Assembly (NCBI GenBank): GCA_943735955.1
Contig: OX030967.1
Location: forward strand, 6,026,759 to 6,090,758
Reading direction: 5' to 3'
Source: Piscicola geometra
Taxonomy: Eukaryota > Annelida > Clitellata > Hirudinida > Piscicolidae
Length of the DNA: 64,000 nt
Part shown: positions 1 through 19,847 of the stretch, one piece after another
How the letters are laid out: each line of letters opens with the position of its first letter
Numbering within the stretch: position 1 is the first letter of the stretch
Translations under genes and position numbers: made by a program
Notes under the pieces: generated by a model
The model's database searches: none
Seen by the model: the letters and a program-made list of their open reading frames with translations, nothing else
What the model was told of the DNA's origin: nothing

Positions 1-119
1 GACAACCTATCAGTCTGATCCTGAGTGGTCGAGGTGAGGGGTGGGTTCATCATCATCATCATCATCATTTTCATCATCATCATCATCATTTTCATCATCC
101 TCATCTTCATCAGCACCAC

Positions 120-8779
<8,660 letters not shown>

Positions 8780-8926
8780 TTTTGTGCTTCCAAAATTATC
8801 TCAATAATTCTTACTTTATAAACGCAATTTTTTTAAACTTATAATAGTCACACTTTAAAGGTTTGTTTTAGCAAGTAAGATGCTCCATTTAAAATGGAAG
8901 CGCTTAATTTTACACAAAATTCAAAG

Positions 8927-8932
8927 TTTATT
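8927..8932 (-). terminator. Poly(A) signal AATAAA of the intronless gene
   Basis: AATAAA on the minus strand, about 92 nt after the stop codon of the 9024-10760 reading frame. The VPS13 start codon lies only about 150 bp further on. Confidence 0.6.
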
Positions 8933-9023
8933 CCAAAATACTAAACAAAATTCAAAAATTCAAATCAAAATAAGATATCATAAAAGTATTTTTTTGCAAC
9001 TGCTTTTTTAAGATAAATCACAT

Positions 9024-10760
9024 TTACTTTTTTACTTTTTTCAAAAACTTCTGAAAATCTTCATTTGAAGTCTTGGCGCTCTTTCTACCATCTTTTTCTT
9101 CTTTCGAACGACTCTTTGGTCTGTTGTTATTGCTATTTGACTTTCCGGTTTCTGGCACCTCCGTCTCTGAACTGGAAGTTGAGGATGCTCCACTGGCACT
9201 CTCCGAGCTTTGGTCTGCTGTGGTGCCTTGCGAATCTGCAGAGACAGAACTTTCCCGCTTCTTCGATCGTCTGCTCCTCTCTTCTTTCTTGGTCTTCTTT
9301 CCCTTCTTGCGACTTTTCTTCTCCGAAACGTAAGTCTCAGACGAGGCCGTTGAATCGCTGGAGTCGGAATCAGTGTCGCTGCAAGAAGAGGCGCTGTTGC
9401 TGTGGTCGGAAGTGGCTGTTTCATCGTCTTTGGAGGCGTCTCCATGGTCATTTCTGGCCCTTTCCTCCGCCCTTCGCCACTGCTCCACCTTGTTGATGGC
9501 GTCACTTTCTCCAGCGGCATGGCTTCTGCCTCTCCTCTGGGTGGGTGCCACGTGACCTTCCTCCTTGTAGACTGGCCTCGAAGAATGGCGGGTTTTTTCA
9601 ATCGACTTTGAGGTGTGGTAGTCGCCTGCGTAGTTGCTGTTGTTGGCGCTCTTGTGATGTTGCAGGTGTTGGCGCAGTCGTTGTTCTTGTTGGTAGTTGC
9701 GGATGTACTCTTCTCTCTTGTCGATGCTGCTGCTGCCGTGGTTGTTGTTCCTGCCCCTGTTCTCAGCCTGAGATCGCATCCTCCTGGGTGCGATGATGGG
9801 TTCTGTCTCGTTCGAGTGCACAACGGAAGTCACGTCGGAGTAGGAGGAGGAAGTGATGGAGCTCTCAGTGCCTTCCAGTTTGTTCTGGAGTGACGCAGCA
9901 CTGACTGAACTTTCTGGCTGTCTCCTCTTCCAGGGTTGGCTCTTCCTGCGGATTCCAACCGGCGAGAGATCGTCCAGGAACTTGTGGCTCCTGATTCTGC
10001 CGCCTGGCAAGAGGACTGCCCCTCCGTTTGCGTTGTTGTTCTTGCAGAGGTGTGACCTGGGCCTCGAGTTGGAGTGGTTGTCGTTCCTGTAGGAAGACCT
10101 GCGTCTCGAGGGGTTGTTCTGCGTGCTGTTTCGTTCACTGCTCATGAGACGGTCGAGTTTCTTGAGGAGGTTCTGGAGGTCCTGTTCGCCCAGGGCGTGG
10201 CAGATGTTCATGATCAAGTGGTTCACCATGATGCACATCTCGAAACTTGAGGTGCTCGAGAGGTACTTCAGGAGCTTTTCGTAGCTCTGGAACCAACACA
10301 TCTTGGTGTTGTGGATGCGTTTGGCGTAGGAGAGGATTTCGTTCATTCGCGTGTGGAACGAGTCAGCGTCCAGTCGAGTCTTGCTGTTCACCAGAGGACT
10401 GACGTTCTTCATGTAGTCGTTCTTGTTGATCCTCTCCAGCTTGATGAGGGAAAGCACCTCCTGGAGAGAACGCTTCACTGGCTCTTTCCGCTCTTCGTCG
10501 GGAATCTTCTCCAAAAACAGACGGCATTTTTTCTTGCATTCTTGGTACAAAATCTCAAATTCAGAGCCTACGTCTGCCCTTAGTCGATCCTTCGACCGTT
10601 GTGCAGGTTTGACATTTTCTTTGCTTTTTCCTCCCCGTTTGAAAGAATGCTTGGAAGCAATCTTGGCTTGGGAATCGCCAAATAAAGTGGAAGTTTTCAA
10701 ATGTGAGTTGTTCTTCTCCATTCTGAAAGACATGATAGCACTCAAAAAAGCAAAAAACAC
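9024..10760 (-). CDS. Intronless 578-codon gene, unknown family; basic/Ser-rich protein
   Basis: One open frame without introns, ending TAA at 9024-9026; I do not recognise the family. Residues ~65-205 form a predicted helical, conserved-looking region with motifs such as EFEILYQECKKKCRLFLEKI, MCWFQSYEKLLKYL and CIMVNHLIMNICHALGEQDL. The remainder is disordered: Asn/Ser/Arg-rich to about residue 400, then an acidic Ser/Asp run (SDTDSDSSDS), a Lys/Arg-rich block (KKSRKKGKKTKKEERSRRSK) and a Lys-rich end. No signal peptide or membrane segment is evident, so a nuclear or RNA-associated role is possible but is only an inference from composition. Met10 and Met14 are alternative starts. Unlike its intron-rich neighbours it lacks both introns and simple repeats, which would fit a retrogene. 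It lies tandem with VPS13 and divergent from PXMP4. Confidence 0.85.
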   Translation of the reverse strand: MFFAFLSAIMSFRMEKNNSHLKTSTLFGDSQAKIASKHSFKRGGKSKENVKPAQRSKDRLRADVGSEFEILYQECKKKCRLFLEKIPDEERKEPVKRSLQEVLSLIKLERINKNDYMKNVSPLVNSKTRLDADSFHTRMNEILSYAKRIHNTKMCWFQSYEKLLKYLSSTSSFEMCIMVNHLIMNICHALGEQDLQNLLKKLDRLMSSERNSTQNNPSRRRSSYRNDNHSNSRPRSHLCKNNNANGGAVLLPGGRIRSHKFLDDLSPVGIRRKSQPWKRRQPESSVSAASLQNKLEGTESSITSSSYSDVTSVVHSNETEPIIAPRRMRSQAENRGRNNNHGSSSIDKREEYIRNYQQEQRLRQHLQHHKSANNSNYAGDYHTSKSIEKTRHSSRPVYKEEGHVAPTQRRGRSHAAGESDAINKVEQWRRAEERARNDHGDASKDDETATSDHSNSASSCSDTDSDSSDSTASSETYVSEKKSRKKGKKTKKEERSRRSKKRESSVSADSQGTTADQSSESASGASSTSSSETEVPETGKSNSNNNRPKSRSKEEKDGRKSAKTSNEDFQKFLKKVKK

Positions 10761-11005
10761 GAGATTACGTCACTAAACTGCTTTAGTTTACGTAATCAAT
10801 CCAATGAATAGATAGTTCGTGATAGATTAAAATAATATTAATAAAAAATTTAATTGGTTTTAGTTGAGCGCCAAGGAAGATAATATGAGGCCGTTCCAAA
10901 AGACATTTTTGGGTTCAAGTGGAGAAACATTTGAATTTTTTAAACTTTATAAAATCAAGCTCTAATTAAATTTGAAATTAGTTTAAAAGTATAATTAATG
11001 CTAAA
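10761..11005. promoter_or_regulatory. Divergent promoter region between intronless gene and PXMP4
   Basis: Only 245 bp separate the two start codons, so both 5' UTRs and promoters must lie here unless an upstream non-coding exon exists. The segment is AT-rich. I see no confident TATA box or CpG cluster. Confidence 0.5.
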
Positions 11006-12050
11006 ATGCCTCTAATCCCGGTGAATAAAGTAGACAAAATTTTATTAAACAAAAAATATTATGCTCTCTTTTGCATTCTTAAAGGAATCCGTAACGGAGC
11101 TGTGTGAGTTACATAATAGAAAAAGATCAGAAAAATGTGTTTGAATATAAATATATTAAAATTTAGAAAAAAAATTTAACACTAGCACTTTGCTATTTCT
11201 AGTTATGGTGCTAAGGTTCGATTCCCACATGCTCTCATAAATTCTCTTCTTTTTCGGTCGTGCAGGTAAAAAAAATTCATCTTGTGCATACATAACAAAA
11301 TGAATTCTTGACTAAATATAAATAAATAAAATTATTTAATAAAGTGTTTCAATTTATAAAATGACTTTTATCATCTCATTGCCACTCTGAACCACCTTAA
11401 AGACAAACCATATCCATTCCCAAACTCTCCCTCATACTCTTATCAAATCCTCAACCATAATTCCAACATGAAACCACCATTCCAGTTTGCAACAGCACGC
11501 CAAGACAGTGTACCAAGCAACTTCCAGCCATTCCACCAGCCTTGCCTTGTTTGTTGGCTTCTACAAGAGCCTAGAACACATCTTCCAGAAGTTTCTTTCA
11601 AGAAGTGGCTTCAACCACTTTTTAGCGGCGTCTGCAGCTGGCTTCTTAATCTTTGGCAGAGATCACAAGATCCATGAACAGGTGAGGAGGTTGGAGAAGG
11701 GAAGGGGGATGTATATGGGATGTCTAGGGTGTAATAATGGAAATGAGATAATAACCTTACCTCTTCTTCACTTTCCAACCACCTCAACCCCCTCCCAGAT
11801 CAACCTGTACCTTCTCTCCAGGGTGACGTACGCCCTCATAAAACTGGCAAGCCACAAAGAAATCATTCCATCCCTCGACCGACCAATCGCCTTCCGTCTT
11901 TTCAGTGCCCTGGTGTGGGGCGTGGGGGTGTGGTTGTTCCACGTTCATCCTACTTTCCTCCAGAATTCGTTAGCCTCTTCCATGACGTATTTGTACAACG
12001 ACAGCAACCATTGGAGTGGCTTTTTAGATTTTGTTTTTGGATCTGGCTAG
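11006..12050 (+). CDS. PXMP4: PXMP4 / PMP24, peroxisomal membrane protein 4, complete, 4 exons
   Basis: Exons 11006-11103, 11203-11265, 11486-11681 and 11799-12050 (TAG stop) join in consistent phase (2, 2, 0) to give about 202 residues, close to the family length of roughly 210. Family landmarks: CILKGIRNGAVYGAKVRFPH across exons 1-2, LLFRSCSLQ across exons 2-3, AASAAGFLIFGRDHKIHEQ ending exon 3, then INLYLLSRVTYALIKLA and SSMTYLYNDSNHWSGFLDF. The family belongs to the Tim17/Tim22/Tim23/PMP24 superfamily and sits in the peroxisomal membrane; its biochemical role is poorly defined. Several hydrophobic segments are visible. The start codon is the first ATG in frame with the conserved region. 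The last intron (11682-11798) lacks a stop and reads through, so exons 3-4 look fused in a naive translation. Confidence 0.95.
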
Positions 12051-12124
12051 TTTTTTTAACCCTGAGTTAAGCCGTTTTTCTTGTTTCAAGTTTTTTGAAT
12101 TCAAGTGATTATCATATTGAGATT

Positions 12125-12130
12125 AATAAA
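12125..12130 (+). terminator. Poly(A) signal AATAAA of PXMP4
   Basis: AATAAA about 75 nt after the PXMP4 stop codon, in AT-rich sequence. Confidence 0.7.
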
Positions 12131-12260
12131 TATTTTTTGTTTTTATTTTATAGAAAATAAAAGATCTACATTTTATTTGTCAAGTAGACTTAACATGCAT
12201 ATATAAGTCTGTTTCACGCATTAAACAATTTGTTTAATTAAAATATTTTAAACGGCGTGT

Positions 12261-15200
12261 TCACGAATTGAATCGAATTCCAGATTCTTTGATTCTGGCG
12301 TACCCATCATTGGCCATCCTCGTGTGAGGTCCCTCTGTCGGGTGCAAGCAGGTGTTCAGGTATTGGAGTAGTGGTGATAGGGGTAACCTATTCTTTTCAT
12401 ATTAATCATAGTCTATCAGTTTCTATTCCTCGCCTCCTCCCACCCACCCTCAACAGAACCATTACCTCTCCCCACCATCACCCCATCCCTCCTACACCCC
12501 CCCTCAAGCACCTATGGCCTTCTTGACGGAGCAGGGGTGCTCTCTTCGTTGAGACCACGTGACCCTGATGGAGGTGTCGTCGTCTCTGCGGTCGCAAAAG
12601 GTCAAACCCTTGTTGCATAGGCACGCTGCTGCCTTTGTGGGGATGGTGGAGGGGGTAATGGAGGGAAGGGGAGTATGGAGGGTGGTAGAGGGGGGAATAG
12701 AGGTGGTGATGATAGGGGATGGGATGGTGAAATTATCAAGAATGGGTGGGTTGCCAGGATGGGTAAGTTATGATTGGGAGGGAATGTCTAAACGACGGTT
12801 TTGTTTGATGAGGAAGACAAAGAAAGAAGCTCTCCAAACCACCCAGCCCACCTTCTCTCCAACCACCCAGCCCACCTTCTCTCCAACCACCCAGCCCCCC
12901 TTCCCTCCAACCACCCAGCCCACCTTCCCTCCAACCACCCAGCCCACCTTCCCTCCAACCACCCAGCCCACCTTCTCTCCAACCACCCAGCCCACCTTCC
13001 CTCCAACCACCCAGCCCACCTTCCCTCCAACCACCCAGCCCACCTTCCCTCCAACCACCCAGCCCACTTTCCCTCCAACAACCCAGCCCACCTTCCCTCC
13101 AACCACCCAGCCCACCTTCCCTCCAACCACCCAGCCCACCTTCCCTCCAACCACCCAGCCCACCTTCTCTCCAACCACCCAGCCCACCTTCCCTCCAACC
13201 ACCCAGCCCACCTTCTCTCCAACCACCCAGCCCACCTTCCCTCCAACCACCCAGCCCACCTTCCCTCCAACCACCCAGCCCACCTTCCCTCCAACCACCC
13301 AGCCCACCTTCCCTCCAACCACCCAGCCCACCTTCCCTCCAACCACCCAGCCCCCCTTTTATCCAACCACTCAGCCCACCTTCCCTCCAACCACCCAGCC
13401 CACTTTTCCTCCAACAACCCAGCCCACCTTCCCTCCAACCACCCAGCCCACCTTCCCTCCAACCACCCAGCCCACCTTCCCTCCAACCACCCAGCCCACC
13501 TTCTCTCCAACCACCCAGCCCACCTTTTTGGGGAAGCAGGGTTTGCGTGGGCAGATGCATTTGGTGTCTTTGCTGTAGCCAGCGCCAACCCTGACATTGC
13601 AATCACAACTGCAACAACCACACTTGTTTGCTTTCCTGTTGGATGGGATGAGGGTAGGATGGTTCATATGGGATGGGAAAGATGAAGTGGGCTAAGATAA
13701 TATGAATGGACGGAATGGAGTGGTATGGGTGAGGTGGGATTAGATGGAAGGGTGGGTGGATTGATAGGTGGGTTAGGGTGGGAAGGGGTATGATTGATAT
13801 GGGATGGAAGCAGATAAATGGGATTGGGATAGATTGAATGAATGAACGAACAAATGAATGAATGAACGAACGAACGCGCATGGGCGGTGCAAGAAGGAAG
13901 TGAGGTGTTGGCCACAGACGACAGCCTCTGAGGCGTTGAAGTGCACGCCTGCGTTGTAGAGCGCCCTCAATCTGGTGGAGTGGATTGAGGTGGGAGGTGG
14001 AGTGGATTGAGGTGGGAGGGGGAGTGGATTGAGGTGGGAGGTGGAGTGGATTGAGGTGGGAGGTGGAGTGGATTGAAGTGGGAGGTGGAGTGGATTGAGA
14101 TGGGAGGTGGAGTGGATTGAAGTGGGAGGTGGAGTGGATTGAGATGGGAGGTGGAGTGGATTGAGGTGGGAGGTGGAGTGGATTGAGATGGGAAGGTGAG
14201 TAGTTATTTTGGAATTATTTTCCCGTCCCTTTCTCCTCTTTATCATCGTTTTCCCCATTTTCTCATCTTTCCTCTCCTTCCATCTCCTCCTCTCTGCTCT
14301 CCTCTCCTTCCCTCTCCTTCCCTCTCCTTCCCTCTCCTTCCCTCTCTTTCCCTCTCCTTCCCTCTCTTCCCCTCTCCTTTCCTCTTTTTCCTTCTCACTC
14401 TTTTCTCACTCCCTTCTCACTCCCTTCTCACTCCCCTCTCACTCCCCTCTCACTCCCCTCTCACTCCCCTCTCACTCCCCTCTCACTTCCCTCTCACTCC
14501 TCTCTCACTCCCCTCTCCTTCCCTCTCACTCCCCTCTCACTCTCCTCTCACTCCCCTCTCCTCCCCTCTCACTCCTCTCTCACTCCCCTCTCACTCCTCT
14601 CTCACTCCCCTCTCACTCCCCTCTCACTCCCCTCTCACTCCCCTCTCACTTCCCTCTCACTCCTCTCTCACTCCCCTCTCCTTCCCTCTCACTCCCCTCT
14701 CACTCCCCTCTCACTCCTCTCTCACTCCCCTCTCACTCCTCTCTCACTCCCCTCTCACTCCTCTCTCACTCCCCTCTCACTCCCCTCTCACTCCCCTCTC
14801 ACTCCCCTCTCACTCCCCTCTCACTCCTCTCTCACTCCTCTCTCACTCCTCTCTCACTCCCCTTTCACTCCCCTCTCACTCCTCTCTCACTTCTCTCTCA
14901 CTCCCCTCTCACTCCCCTCTCACTCCCCTCTCACTCCCCTCTCACTCCCCTCTCCTCTCCTCTCACTCCCCTCTCACTCCCCTCTCACTCCCCTCTCCTC
15001 CCCTCTCACTCCTCTCTCACTCCCCTCTCACTCCTCTCTCACTCCCCTCTCACTCCCCTCTCACTCCCCTCTCACTCCTCTCTCACTCCTCTCTCACTCC
15101 CCTTTCACTCCCCTCTCACTCCTCTCTCACTCCTCTCTCACTCCTCTCTCACTCCCCTCTCACTCCCCTCTCACTCCCTTCTCACTCCCCTCTCACTCTT

Positions 15201-17709
15201 CTCTCCTCTCCTCTCACTCCCCTCTCACTACCCTCTCACTCCCCTCTCACTCCCCTCTCACTCCCCTCTCACTCCCCTCTCACTCCCCTCTCACTCCCCT
15301 CTCTCTCCCCTCTCACTCCCCTCTCACTCCCCTCTCACTCCCCTCTCACTCCCCTCTCACTCCCCTCTCACTCCCCTCTCACTCCCCTCTCACTCCCCTC
15401 TCACTCCCCTCTCACTTCCCTCTCACTCCCCTCTCACTCCCCTCTCACTCCCCTCTCACTCCCCTCTCACTCCTCTCTCACTCCTCTCTCACTCTCCTCT
15501 CACTCTCCTCTCACTCCCCTCTCACTCCCCTCTCACTCCCCTCTCACTCCCCTCTCACTCCCCTCTCACTCCCCTCTCACTCCTCTCTCACTTCCCTCTC
15601 ACTTCCTTCTCACTTCCTTCTCACTCCCCTCTCACTCCCCTCTCACTCCCCTCTCACTCCCCTCTCACTCCTCTCTCACTCCCCTCTCACTTCCCTCTCA
15701 CTTCCCTCTCACTTCCCTCTCACTCCCCTCTCACTCCCCTCTCACTCCCCTCTCACTCCCCTCTCACTCCCCTCTCACTCCCCTCTCACTCCCCTCTCTC
15801 TCCCCTCTCTCTCCCCTCTCACTCCCCTTTCACTCCCCTCTCACTCCTCTCTCACTCCACTCTCACTCCCCTCTCACTCCTCTCTCACTCCTCTCTCACT
15901 CCCCTCTCCTTCCCTATCCTCCCTTCTCACTCCCCTCTCCTTCCCTCTCCTTCTCTCTCACTCTTCTCTCACTCCCCTCTCACTCCCCTCTCACTCCCCT
16001 TTCACTCCCCTCTCATTCCCCTCTCACTCCTCTCTCACTCCTCTCTCACTCCCCTCTCACTCCCCTCTCACTTCCCTCTCACTCCCCTCTCACTCCCCTC
16101 TCACTCCCCTCTCACTCCTCTCTCACTCCTCTCTCACTCCTCTCTCACTCCCCTCTCCTCCCCTCTCATTCCCCTCTCACTCCCCTCTCACTCCCCTCTC
16201 ACTCCCCTCTCACTCCCCTCTCACTCCCCTCTCACTCCCCTCTCACTCCCCTCTCACTCCCCTCTCTCTCCCCTCTCACTCCCCTCTCACTCCCCTCTCA
16301 CTCCCCTCTCACTCCCCTCTCACTCCTCTTTCACTCCCTTCTCTTCCCCTCTCCTCCCCTCTTCTCTCCTCTTCTCCCCTCTTCTCCCTTCTCCTCCCCT
16401 CTCACTCCCCTCTCACTCCCTTTTCCTCCCCTTTCCTCTCCTCTCCTCCCCTCTCACTCCCTTCTCCTCCCCCCTCCTCCCCTCTCTTTCCCTCTTCTCC
16501 CCTCTCTTCCCCTCTCCTCCCCTTTCCTCCCCTCTACTCCCCTCTCACTCCCCTCTCCTCCCTTCTCTTCCCCCCTCCTCCCTCCTTCTTCCCCCTCCTC
16601 CCCTCTCCTCCCCTCTTCTCCCCTCTCCTCCCCTCTCCTCTCCTCTCCTCTCTTCTCTCAAACCGGAAGTCCAGACGATCCTTGGCTTCGTGCATGGTGT
16701 TGTAGGAGACGCCTTTGGTGAGGGAGGAGGGGGTGGCTTTGAGGGGAGGGGCTGGGGTGGCTTTGCCCCTGTAGGCCAGTTGCAGAAGCTCGTATGGTTT
16801 CAAAGAATCGGATGGTTGTGGTTGGCACTGTGACGGGGATGGAAGAAGGTTAGACGTGGATGGAAGAGGGTTAGACGTGGATGGAAGGTGGTTAATGTGG
16901 ATAAAGAAAAAGTATTAAAAAAAGTTAGTCGATGATTTTTGAAAGCAAATCAAACTGAAAGTTCGTCACTTTCTTCGGCTCCTTGTAGATGTCACTCCAT
17001 GCTTTTTTGCTTCTTTTGAGTCGGTTGGAGGCGTGCAACTGCAGGATCTTGCTCAACCTTTCCTGCTTTTCTTTCTCTGGCATCTTATCTTCCAGGTACC
17101 TGTGGAATAATAAAAAAAAAATTAATAATCTATCAATAAAAATAATCTATACATTTTGCAGTGGCGTTCCACGCAGTATGGCCTTTTGCAGCTCCTATTT
17201 TGAAAGCTAAACTTTTTTGCTAATTTTTTTCGCTTCTAGGTGATAGTAAGTAATCGAACTGACGCTCTTCGGGGTGGAACTCAACGCCACACTCAAGCAC
17301 CTGTTCCCAAGTGGTACCTTGCTAGCGTCTCATTCGCCTGCAGTGCCAGGAGGGTGTTGAGCTGTCTCTCCCGTTGCGCCTTGTTGCACAGGCCTTCCCT
17401 GGCCTGGAGGAGACAGAGGGGGTTGAAGGGGGAGGTGGAGGGAGAGGGAGGAGTTGAGGTGAGGGGGCACTTCTTCCGCCTCCTCCTCCTGCCCGCCATG
17501 TCCTCGCAGAACAACTGCTGCATGCTCTTGTACGTGGTGGCTGCCTTCACCATGCAGTCCTGCCCTTCCTTCCTGCACATCTCTCTTTCACTTAACTCCT
17601 CCTTTGCATCTCCATCCTCTTCTCCTTCCCCATCCATTCTTCCATCCATCTTTCCGTCTCTCTTTTCCTCATCTTGATGGGAGGAGCAGATGTTTTTTGT
17701 TTCTAACAT
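12261..17709 (-). CDS. Unrecognised gene, 3' exons; coiled-coil-like N part and Cys-rich C-terminus
   Basis: Exons in gene order: about 17403-17709 region (uncertain), 17318-17403, 16970-17099, 16664-16827, 13876-13971, 13524-13608, 12512-12632, 12261-12334 (TGA stop). From 17318 onward every junction is GT-AG and phase-consistent. Visible segments: [20 protein letters not shown] and [20 protein letters not shown] (charged, helical), [46 protein letters not shown], then a Cys cluster ([42 protein letters not shown]) and the end [17 protein letters not shown]. The spacing of the Cys pairs suggests metal binding or disulfides; I recognise no family. The 5' part (17403-17709) reads open without a clean intron; an acceptor CTCTCTAG precedes an ATG near 17709. 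The gene converges on PXMP4 with about 210 bp between stops. Confidence 0.65.
12835..13523. repeat. 24-bp minisatellite built from a 5' splice site
   Basis: About 28.7 tandem copies of a 24-bp unit. In the minus-strand gene sense each unit contains AAGGTGGGCTGGGTGG, the same sequence that spans the end of exon 13524-13608 and its donor (AAAAAG/GTGGGCTGG). The unit is a multiple of three, so all frames are open on both strands. The ORFs (Thr-Thr-Gln-Pro-rich on plus, Gly-Trp-rich on minus) are not genes. Confidence 0.95.
13977..14190. repeat. 22-bp GTGGATTGAGGTGGGAGGTG-type minisatellite
   Basis: About 9-10 copies in the intron directly upstream, in the gene sense, of the exon 13876-13971 acceptor. 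Confidence 0.9.
14270..16655. repeat. 2.4-kb 11-bp TCACTCCCCTC satellite filling an intron
   Basis: About 200 copies of TCACTCCCCTC with CTCC and TTCC variants. The array fills most of the 2.7-kb intron between exons 16664-16827 and 13876-13971 of the minus-strand gene. Three repeat units equal 33 bp, so Ser/Leu/Pro open frames of more than 800 codons appear on the plus strand; these are artefacts. Confidence 0.97.
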
Positions 17710-17719
17710 TTCTAGAGAG

Positions 17720-18220
17720 AGGGGGGAGGGGAGGTGGATGAAGGTTGGTTGGGGAGGGGAGGTGGATGAGGGTTGGTTGGGGAAAAAGGTTGAAATTATA
17801 AATTCTATAGCGCTATATGCAATAATCGTCAATTACGAATAGGTATAATGACTACTGAGGCGCAAAAAACCAAAAAACTTCGGCTAATTTTTGTCTGGAA
17901 AAAAATAAAAATAATAAATTTTTACCGAGAAGTTTATAATAACTTTGAAATGAGTTTTGAGTTTTAAAAGTAAAACTTTAAAACAAAATTTGTTTGTAAA
18001 CATGAATATGGCGTATGCAAACATGTATACGAGAACAAAATTGGAAAAATGTTTTTTCAAGAAAAAGACGAGTTTTTAGAGTTTATTTCAGGATCTTGAA
18101 TCTAAAATTGAAAATGTTTTTTTGTGCAAAATATCAAATATTTGTGAAACATGAGTATGACGTTGCAAAATGGACAGCATCTTTTGTAATTACCTTCGGA
18201 AAAAGCCTGAAAAAAATAGC
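17720..18220. other. AT-rich sequence, no gene seen
   Basis: Unique AT-rich DNA. A perfect-looking acceptor and donor bracket 13 nt near 18195-18210 on the minus strand, too short to support. Confidence 0.5.
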
Positions 18221-18224
18221 AGGC

Positions 18225-18655
18225 TTGGAGGAGGGAAAGAGGAAGGGAGGAAGAAAATGGGGAGGAGGGATGGTGGGAAGAAGAGAAGAAGGGATGGAGG
18301 GAAGAAGAGAAGGAGGGATGGAGGAGCATGGGAGGGAGGAAGGGTGAAAGGGAGGGAAGGAAGAAAGAAGAGAAGGAGGGATAGAGGAGCATGGGAGGGA
18401 GGAAGGGTGAAAGGGAGGGAAGGAGGAAGAGAGGGAAAGGGTAAGGTAAGATAAGTGAGCTGAATAATTGAAGAGAGGTTTAAATGAAAAGTTTTTGTTA
18501 AGAAAATGTTATTAAAGGTGAATTCGAAAAAATCCTTGCACATTGTGTGTGTGTGTGTTTGTGTATGTGTGTGTGTGTGTGTGTGTGCGTGTGTGTGTGT
18601 GTATGTGTGTGTCTGTGTGTATTTTTGGGAGTGTTGTGTGTGTGTTCAAAACTGT
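18225..18655. repeat. GGGA-rich and (GT)n repeats
   Basis: 18225-18440: purine-rich GGAGGGA/AAGGGAGG array with one ~70-bp internal duplication. 18541-18655: interrupted (GT)n. Confidence 0.85.
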
Positions 18656-19845
18656 GTTTAAAATATTAAAATAAAGGAAATACAGCTTGAAGTTGTTTCC
18701 TATGGCGTAAATTCAAGAAAACTTAATGGATAAATATATAAAAAATAAGGAAGATGCTTAAAGAATTTCAAATATAATTTGTGAGAGCAGTAAAAAGCTT
18801 CAAAGAAAGAGAAAAAGGAAAGGATGTCATCCCGTTATAGGAGTACACGCATGCATAGCGGGTGTATATAGGAGGTTTGTTTCTGTGGTGAGAAATTTTT
18901 TTTCAGAAAAAGCAAAATTGCGTTAAAAGTGAACTGTTGGGAGCTTGAAATCATTTTTATAATTAGAAGCAATGGGTTTAGGGTAGTTTGAAAACTTGAA
19001 TTGTTTTGTTTTTGTTTTTTGAGTTGAGGAGTTGGTTGGTTGAAGTGTCACTGGCATTATTCTGGATTAAAAAATCTTTTTTCCGAAAGTTTATCCTTTA
19101 AAGGTTCGTTTCTCAAGGTAAACATCAAGTCATCAATCCATCCACTCATCCATCGATCCACTCATCCATCCACTCATCCATCCATCCATCCATTCATCCA
19201 TCCATCCATCCACTCATCCATCCACTCATCCATTCATCCATCCATCCACTCATCCATCCATCAACAAATTTCCACAAACACCTCTCAGCTTCATCAATAG
19301 CCCCCTAATGAATTCCTTTCATTAAGAGGCATTGTCCGAACATCATCATCAGCATCACTATCATGACCGCTATCATCATCGTCATCACTACCATCACCAC
19401 CACCCTCATCATCATAACCGTCATTCTTCCATTGGAACTGAGCCAATTAAAACAAACGGTAGGCACAAAACATCTCTTGAAGTCCATTTTGTCCCTACTC
19501 TACAACTTTTTCTATCATCAACAGTACAGAAATTATTGGTTTAACCTAAGAATGATTTTAATACAGGTTTAGACAATTTAAAATAAGAAATGGAACTTTA
19601 GGCTTGGGAGAAAAACAAGCAAAGAATCGGTAATTTATAACCTGCAACGGGTCTTCAAGTTGCTTATAAAGTAGAGACAAAATGGACCCTAAATTATATT
19701 CATGAATATCTATATTGTCTAAAGAACAAATCAATGAAAAAAGATCTTTATCTGGGAACACTGCACCAACAATTTAGTAATTATTTCCAACCTTTCTGAT
19801 ACCCTCAGCCTCCTCCTCTTCTTCTGCCTCTAAATAGCTTCACTC
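18656..19845. other. AT-rich spacer with (ATCC)n at 19130-19265 and (ATC)n at 19340-19430
   Basis: No exon could be supported. Short repeats only; the remainder is unique AT-rich sequence. Confidence 0.6.
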
Positions 19846-19847
19846 AG

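Noticed and set aside
12559..13685. Thr-Thr-Gln-Pro-rich, mucin-like 339-codon frame and overlapping frames
   Set aside because: They are the 24-bp intronic minisatellite. The real exons are on the minus strand on either side.
14196..16833. Plus-strand open frames of 841 and 874 codons
   Set aside because: Pure Ser/Leu/Pro translation of the 11-bp satellite, open in several frames, and lying inside an intron of the minus-strand gene.
18195..18210. 13-nt microexon-like sequence between TTTTTTTCAG and GTAATT (minus)
   Set aside because: Good splice sites but no coding context or phase partner.
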